Part shown: positions 60,237-64,000 of the stretch, in pieces | Position numbering within the stretch: position 1 is the first letter of the stretch | How the letters are laid out: each line of letters opens with the position of its first letter | Source: CAVVMA01 sp963788205 | Lineage (GTDB): Bacteria; Desulfobacterota; Binatia; Binatales; Binataceae | Assembly: GCA_963788205.1 (NCBI GenBank) | Contig: CAWBGG010000007.1 | Span: forward strand, 806,001-870,000 | DNA: 64,000 nt | Reading direction: 5' to 3' | Notes under the pieces: generated by a model | The model's database searches: none | Told to the model about the DNA's origin: nothing | The model's input: only the letters and a program-made list of their open reading frames with translations | Made by a program: the position numbers and the translations under genes

Positions 60237-61691
60237 TTACGGCCGGTAGTTCGGCGCTTCTTTGGTGATGAACACGTCGTGGACGTGGCTCTCGCGCACC
60301 GCCGCCTCGGAGACCCTGATGAACTTGGCGCGGCGGCGCAGCTCGGTCAGGTTGGCCGCGCCCACGTAGCCCATCCCGGACTGCAAGCCGCCGATCAGTT
60401 GCTCGACGTTGGAGGCCAGCGAGCCGCGATGCGGTACGCGGCCCTCGATTCCCTCGGGCACCAGCTTGCCCTCGGCTACTTCCTGCTGGCCGTAGCGATC
60501 GCGCATCCGCTCGGTCATCGCGCCGATCGATCCCATCCCGCGATACAATTTGTAGGTCCGGCCCTGGTACAGGATGGTCTCGCCGGGGCTCTCTTCGGTG
60601 CCGGCGAACAACCCGCCCACCATCGCGCTGGCGGCGCCGGCGGCCAGCGCCTTTACGATGTCGCCGGAAAAGCGGATGCCGCCGTCGGCGATTAGCGGCA
60701 CGTTGCGCGGCCCCGCGACGGCGATACAGTCCATGATCGCCGTGATTTGCGGCACGCCCACGCCCGATATCACGCGCGTGGTGCAGATCGATCCGGGACC
60801 CATCCCGACCCGCAGCCCGTCAGCGCCCGCGTCGAGCAGGGCTTTGGCACCCTCGGCGGTGGCGATACTGCCGGCCACGACCTCGATCTCGGGGCATTGG
60901 AGCTTGGTGGCCGTGAGCGCGTCGACCACGTTGCGCGAATGGCCGTGCGCGGTGTCGATTAACAGCACGTCGACGCCCGCGCGCCTGAGCGCCGCGACGC
61001 GTTCCTCGCGATCGGCGCCCACCCCAATCGCGGCGCCGACCCGCAGCCGCCCCATCGCATCCTTGCTGGAGTAGGGATGGCGCGTGGCCTTGTCCATGTC
61101 TTTGACCGTGATCAATCCGCACAGCCGATTGCGATCATCGACCAGCGGCAGCTTTTCGATCCGATGGGCTTGCAGGATTTCCTTGGCCGACTCCAGGCTG
61201 ATACCGGGCCGCGCGGTGATCAGCTTGGTGGTCATCACGTCGCGCACCGGCTTGTCCAGGCGCTTTTCAAAACGCAGATCGCGGTTGGTGAGAATTCCGA
61301 CCAGGCGATTATCCTTGACCACCGGCAAACCGGAAATCCGGTAGCGCTCCATGATCATCAGCGCGTCCTGGATTCTCTGATCGGGATCGACCGTGATCGG
61401 ATCGACGATCATCCCGCTCTCAAACTTTTTGACCTGCTCGACCTCGGCGGCCTGGCGGTCGATTGGGAGATTGCGATGCACAAAGCCGATGCCGCCGAGC
61501 TGCGCCATCGCGATTGCGGTGCGCGACTCGGTAACGGTGTCCATCGGGCTCGAGACCAGCGGGATATTGAGGCGGATTTTGGGCGTGAGCAGGCTTGAAA
61601 CGTCGCACTGCGAGGGCAGCAGGTCGGAGGCCTGCGGCTGCAAGAGTACGTCGTCAAAGGTGAACGCTTCCCTGAGCTCCTGATGCTGCAT
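60237..61691 (-). CDS. guaB: IMP dehydrogenase
   Basis: A 484-residue IMP dehydrogenase, catalysing the NAD-dependent step from IMP to XMP in GMP synthesis. The barrel has FTFDDVLLQP at the start, the two CBS domains at about 95-205, and the catalytic loop GSICTTRVISGVGVPQ with the active-site Cys. The GMGSIGAM flap and RMRDRY follow. GGGAGGG precedes the ATG. A strong hairpin with a T-run sits only about 25 bases upstream of the start codon (61716-61740), suggesting leader control. Confidence 0.96.
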   Translation of the reverse strand: MQHQELREAFTFDDVLLQPQASDLLPSQCDVSSLLTPKIRLNIPLVSSPMDTVTESRTAIAMAQLGGIGFVHRNLPIDRQAAEVEQVKKFESGMIVDPITVDPDQRIQDALMIMERYRISGLPVVKDNRLVGILTNRDLRFEKRLDKPVRDVMTTKLITARPGISLESAKEILQAHRIEKLPLVDDRNRLCGLITVKDMDKATRHPYSSKDAMGRLRVGAAIGVGADREERVAALRRAGVDVLLIDTAHGHSRNVVDALTATKLQCPEIEVVAGSIATAEGAKALLDAGADGLRVGMGPGSICTTRVISGVGVPQITAIMDCIAVAGPRNVPLIADGGIRFSGDIVKALAAGAASAMVGGLFAGTEESPGETILYQGRTYKLYRGMGSIGAMTERMRDRYGQQEVAEGKLVPEGIEGRVPHRGSLASNVEQLIGGLQSGMGYVGAANLTELRRRAKFIRVSEAAVRESHVHDVFITKEAPNYRP

Positions 61692-61715
61692 CGCTAGCCC
61701 TCCCGAAAAATGAAA

Positions 61716-61740
61716 AAGCCCGCAGGAATCCTGCGGGCTT
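61716..61740 (-). terminator. Terminator-like hairpin in the guaB leader
   Basis: AAGCCCGCAGG and CCTGCGGGCTT form an 11-bp stem around a three-base loop; on the minus strand it is followed by TTTTTCATTTTT. The guaB ATG is 25 bases further. A promoter does not fit between the hairpin and the start codon, so it is either an attenuator of guaB or guaB depends on readthrough. Confidence 0.75.
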
Positions 61741-61844
61741 GCGCCTTTACTTTATGAACCGTAACGGGCCGTCTTTATGAGCCGTCCCATATTTGAATGT
61801 AGCAGGAGCGGGGTTGGCGATGCAATCAGGCTGACCGCGCCCAC

Positions 61845-61926
61845 CTCCCGCACGAGTGCGGTTTGCGCTTTTCCAGAAAGCGCGCTGATTCCTTCCTGCG
61901 CGTCGGAGGTTGTCGCGTTGAGGCTT
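61845..61926. repeat. Diverged copy of an enoyl-CoA hydratase gene 3' end (left)
   Basis: On the minus strand this translates as SLNATTSDAQEGISALSGKAQ, matching SLNAMATDAQEGIGAFLGKSK encoded by the copy at 62559-62639. DNA identity is about 80% by eye over about 82 bp, same orientation. The two copies bracket the parDE-like genes. Confidence 0.8.
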
Positions 61927-61959
61927 GGGGTATCGATTAAGAGGCCGGTTGATTGTCGC

Positions 61960-62244
61960 TCAAAACTCCGTCGGCCATTTTCTGGCGCCGTGAAACACCC
62001 GGAGAATTTGAACCGTGTCGCCTCGCACTCTATCGGGAACAAGGTACGGGGTGCCGCTGATCATCAGCTCGCGCGTGCCGAGCACCCGTCCGCGCCGTCC
62101 CAGGGACGGATGGGTGCCAAGTCTCTCAACGCTCCTCACGATGCGTTCCACTGTTCGCGCCGCGGCCTCAGGATCGTCACGCGCGATGTATTCGGCCTCC
62201 TCATTGAGGTTCTCAAGCGCACGCCTGAGCCACCTAACCTGCAC
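61960..62244 (-). CDS. ParE-type toxin
   Basis: A 94-residue ParE/RelE-superfamily protein: VRWLRRALENLNEEAEYIARDDPEAAARTVERIVRSVERLGTHPSLGRRGRV, the strand TRELMISGTPYLVPDRV and a C-terminal VQILRVFHGARKWP. HGARKWP is typical of ParE, which usually poisons gyrase. It overlaps the antitoxin by 11 bp. Direct repeats of a hydratase gene end flank the pair. Confidence 0.92.
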   Translation of the reverse strand: MQVRWLRRALENLNEEAEYIARDDPEAAARTVERIVRSVERLGTHPSLGRRGRVLGTRELMISGTPYLVPDRVRGDTVQILRVFHGARKWPTEF

Positions 62245-62476
62245 CGCGCCTCCACTTCCTCATCACCGCCCGCACTGCTCCCTCGCTCGCGAAATCTCCG
62301 GCGTCTGCCTCTTTGAGTGCGGCTTTAATCTCCTCCACCTGCCATGCATTCAGATCGAGATAGGCACGGATCGCCTCGGCCGCAAGGTAGGACTTGGTAC
62401 GATCCATCGCCTTGGCGAGTTTCTCAAGCCCGCTCCGCGTCTTACGATCAACCCGGATCGTCATAACTTCAGACAT
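62234..62476 (-). CDS. Ribbon-helix-helix antitoxin of the ParE pair
   Basis: An 80-residue CopG/ParD-type protein: TIRVDRKTRSGLEKLAKAMDRTKSYLAAEAIRAYL is the ribbon-helix-helix, followed by an acidic toxin-binding tail (AWQVEEIKAALKEADAGDFAS). ATG 62476 is chosen because the ribbon begins at once and the operator lies just upstream; the frame is open further upstream through that operator. It represses its own operon and neutralises the toxin. Confidence 0.9.
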   Translation of the reverse strand: MSEVMTIRVDRKTRSGLEKLAKAMDRTKSYLAAEAIRAYLDLNAWQVEEIKAALKEADAGDFASEGAVRAVMRKWRRGAG

Positions 62477-62488
62477 ATCGGTATTGTC

Positions 62489-62508
62489 CTGTATACATTG
62501 GCATACAG
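62489..62508. promoter_or_regulatory. Operator of the parDE-like operon
   Basis: CTGTAT (62489-62494) and ATACAG (62503-62508) are inverted half-sites with an 8-bp spacer, 13 bp before the antitoxin start. TATACA inside it may be part of the promoter. Confidence 0.55.
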
Positions 62509-62554
62509 CAAGGCAACACACCCCGGAATTGGGATCGAAGCCGACGGCGCGACG

Positions 62555-62812
62555 CTACTTCCCGCAAGAATGCGGTTTGCTTTTCCCCAAAAATGCGCCG
62601 ATTCCTTCCTGCGCGTCGGTGGCCATCGCGTTGAGGCTCATCACTTCCTTGGTGTAGTCGTAGGCCTTGCGCTGATCGAGATCGATCTGCGCGTAGAACG
62701 CCTGCTTGCCGAGCGCGACCGTCAGCGAGCCGGCCTCCACGATCTGCGTCGCGAGCCGGCGGGTCGCCGCGATCAGATCGCCGTCGGGCACGACGCGGTT
62801 CACGAGCCCCAA
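62555..62812 (-). pseudogene. C-terminal fragment of an enoyl-CoA hydratase
   Basis: The 85-residue frame (LGLVNRVVPDGDLIAATRRLATQIVEAGSLTVALGKQAFYAQIDLDQRKAYDY, then SLNAMATDAQEGIGAFLGK) matches only the last third of a crotonase-family protein. The active-site half is absent: upstream sequence at about 62820 switches to unrelated DNA. It is a deletion remnant. Its 3' end is duplicated at 61845-61926, on the far side of the TA pair. Confidence 0.85.
62559..62639. repeat. Enoyl-CoA hydratase gene 3' end (right copy)
   Basis: This is the copy that is continuous with the hydratase fragment. Its partner is at 61845-61926. The distance between copies is about 714 bp and contains the whole TA operon and its operator. 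Confidence 0.8.
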
Positions 62813-62862
62813 TCGAGCAGAACGTGGCGGGCGGATGCAATTGGCTATCGAGGCAGGTTGAT

Positions 62863-63153
62863 CTACTTTTGCGCCTTCCGCTGTTGTGCCTCTTTGATCA
62901 GCTCCGCGATGTTCCAGCCGAAGATCGTGAGGCCGTTGATGTTCGCGTTGTCGATGCTGACGTTGGCGAGATTCACGTCGGTGAGCTTCGCGCCTTGCAG
63001 ATTTACATCTGTGAACGACGAGCCTCGCAGATTCACGTTGGTGAGCTTCGACTCGGCCAGGTTGACGTCGTCAAACTCGGCCTGCGCCAGCCCGCATCCG
63101 TGGAACTTCGCCCCGCGCATCTGTTCGTGGTTGAACTGTTTGCCTTCGCTCAT
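62863..63153 (-). CDS. Pentapeptide-repeat protein
   Basis: A 96-residue protein whose middle is a run of about nine pentapeptide units (for example AKFHG, AEFDD, VNLAE, SKLTN, VNLRG, SSFTD, VNLQG, AKLTD, VNLAN). These predict a right-handed quadrilateral beta-helix. Some such proteins mimic DNA and protect gyrase, but this one is too short to say. AGGAGAG lies eight bases before ATG 63153. The frame is open well beyond this start, but that upstream part is repeat DNA and not coding. Confidence 0.85.
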   Translation of the reverse strand: MSEGKQFNHEQMRGAKFHGCGLAQAEFDDVNLAESKLTNVNLRGSSFTDVNLQGAKLTDVNLANVSIDNANINGLTIFGWNIAELIKEAQQRKAQK

Positions 63154-63244
63154 CCGATTTCTCTCCTGAAGCGGCAGCGGCCCGAATAGCCTGTCCGACC
63201 ATAGCCGATCCGTTGAAGTCATTCGCGCGAAAAAGAAGAAGCGA

Positions 63245-63345
63245 CCTAACCCCCGGCCCCTTCCCGACGCGGGAAGGGGAGCCCGGTTCTCGGGTTCCAC
63301 TCTCCGCGCGTCGGAGAGGGGCCAGGGGAGAGGTTCCGCCGATCC
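63245..63345. repeat. Dispersed palindromic repeat (same family as 60160-60236)
   Basis: It starts CCTAACCCCCGGCCCCTTCCC and contains CCCCTTCCC/GGGAAGGGG with a GACGC loop, then CTCCG/CGGAG, ending GGGGAGAGGTT. Base-for-base similarity to 60160-60236 is clear in the first 35 positions. Confidence 0.7.
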
Positions 63346-63385
63346 GTGCCATGTTCTTACCACCCGCGAAGACGCCTTCAGACGG

Positions 63386-63537
63386 CCCTCACCCGGCGCA
63401 GCGCCGGCCTCTTCCTTCGGCAGGCTCAGGACAGGCTCCTGGTCAGGGAGAGGCGCAGACAAAAGATCGCGGCGCGATTCTGACGCCTCTCCCTGACCAG
63501 GGAGAGGCCGTGCGAGCATCGCGAGCGAGGGTGAGGG
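63386..63537. repeat. MITE-like palindromic element upstream of smc
   Basis: Outer ends CCCTCACCC (63386-63394) and GGGTGAGGG (63529-63537) are inverted. Inside, an 18-bp perfect inverted repeat lies at 63438-63455 and 63484-63501 around a 28-base loop. It has no coding capacity. It sits about 135 bp upstream of smc. Confidence 0.65.
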
Positions 63538-63670
63538 TCGCCTGCGTTTTTGGGGAAAGGAAGGAGCTGGCGCAAATCGCCATCTCATCATTACGCTCGT
63601 GTATTGAACCTTTCGCCCGATGAGATATGCTGCCTTGGAGTGGTGGGGACGTGGCGGAGGCGCCGGGAGT

Positions 63671-64000
63671 ATGCGGCTTAAGAGTGTCGAGCTAGTCGGC
63701 TTCAAATCCTTTCTCGAACCGACTCTGATCAATTTTTCCGCCGGTATCACCGCCGTCGTCGGGCCGAACGGATGCGGCAAGTCCAATGTCGTCGACGCGA
63801 TCCGATGGGTGCTCGGCGAGCAGGCCCCGACCCGCCTGCGCGGTAAGACCACCGAAGATCTGATCCACGCCGGCAACGATTCCAATCCCGCCGCCGGGAT
63901 GGCCGAAGTCTCGCTCACGCTGGAGGCCGACACCGAGCGGGCGCTGCCCGAGCCCTACGCGATGCTGAGCGAAGTCTGCGTCACGCGGCGCGTCTATCGC
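63671..64000 (+). CDS. smc: Chromosome segregation ATPase SMC, N-terminal part
   Basis: The first 110 codons of SMC run to the window edge. MRLKSVELVGFKSFLEPTLI, Walker A GPNGCGKSNVVDAIRWVLGEQ (about residues 32-39 for the P-loop) and RGKTTEDLIHAGN are diagnostic. SMC dimers extrude DNA loops and organise the nucleoid with ScpAB. GGGAG lies just before ATG 63671. The rest of the gene, with hinge and C-terminal ATPase half, is outside the window. Confidence 0.96.
   Translation, partial: MRLKSVELVGFKSFLEPTLINFSAGITAVVGPNGCGKSNVVDAIRWVLGEQAPTRLRGKTTEDLIHAGNDSNPAAGMAEVSLTLEADTERALPEPYAMLSEVCVTRRVYR

Noticed and set aside
62863..63933. A 356-codon frame ending as the pentapeptide-repeat protein
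   Set aside because: Everything before ATG 63153 is palindromic repeat DNA and the smc upstream region. The real start has its own AGGAGAG site.

Overview
The window looks like chromosomal DNA of a GC-rich, diderm, free-living bacterium. A TonB-dependent receptor, a beta-barrel porin, PpiD and a Gld-type ABC exporter imply an outer membrane. GlnE/GlnA control of nitrogen assimilation and the mreBCD set suit a rod-shaped Proteobacteria- or Desulfobacterota/Binatota-like lineage. The phylum is an inference; no rRNA is present. Most genes are dense housekeeping or metabolic genes, broken up by short accessory patches rich in toxin-antitoxin (TA) pairs, repeats and damaged genes.

Layout. 0-10 kb: transglutaminase/DUF2126 protein (cut by the left edge), NUDIX hydrolase, epoxide hydrolase, a four-repeat protein, lytic transglycosylase, GST, glnE. 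10-11.4 kb: an IS481-type insertion sequence between the convergent genes glnE and cbiB. 11.4-16.2 kb: a cobalamin-riboswitch operon, btuB-cobQ-cbiB. 16.2-16.9 kb: higBA. 17-19.6 kb: mreB-mreC-mreD. 19.8-22.6 kb: ppiD and an esterase. 22.7-24.8 kb: tRNA-Thr(CGT) followed by two small cargo segments, each ended by a copy of the tRNA 3' end; the cargo is a membrane pYEATS-like protein and a RelE-type TA pair. 24.9-42.7 kb: YcaQ-like glycosylase, MaoC, HAD, glnA, porin, acyl-CoA dehydrogenase, two MFS carriers (one frameshifted), a PQQ-type sugar dehydrogenase, and a gldAFG-DUF4340 exporter operon.

42.9-49.9 kb is an accessory island. Its core is a four-gene cassette: a beta-type DNA methyltransferase, a HARE-HTH-like winged-helix protein, a 744-residue GHKL ATPase with Ig-like domains, and a second winged-helix protein. 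No recognisable nuclease is encoded. This is the best candidate for an undescribed defence or epigenetic system. It is followed by several small orphan and regulator genes. 49.5-58.3 kb is notable for damage: an XRE regulator with an internal stop, an N-truncated MFS gene, and single-base frameshifts in VWA/CoxE, EthD, glycosyltransferase and rdgB genes. Either the locus is decaying or the assembly carries indel errors.

58.3-64 kb holds rdgB, ddl, guaB (with a terminator-like hairpin in its leader), a parDE-like TA pair bracketed by two diverged copies of the 3' end of an enoyl-CoA hydratase gene, a pentapeptide-repeat protein, palindromic repeats, and the start of smc running off the right edge. 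The TA cassettes at 24 kb and 62 kb share an architecture: about 0.7 kb, bounded by copies of a host gene's 3' end, with no recombinase visible.
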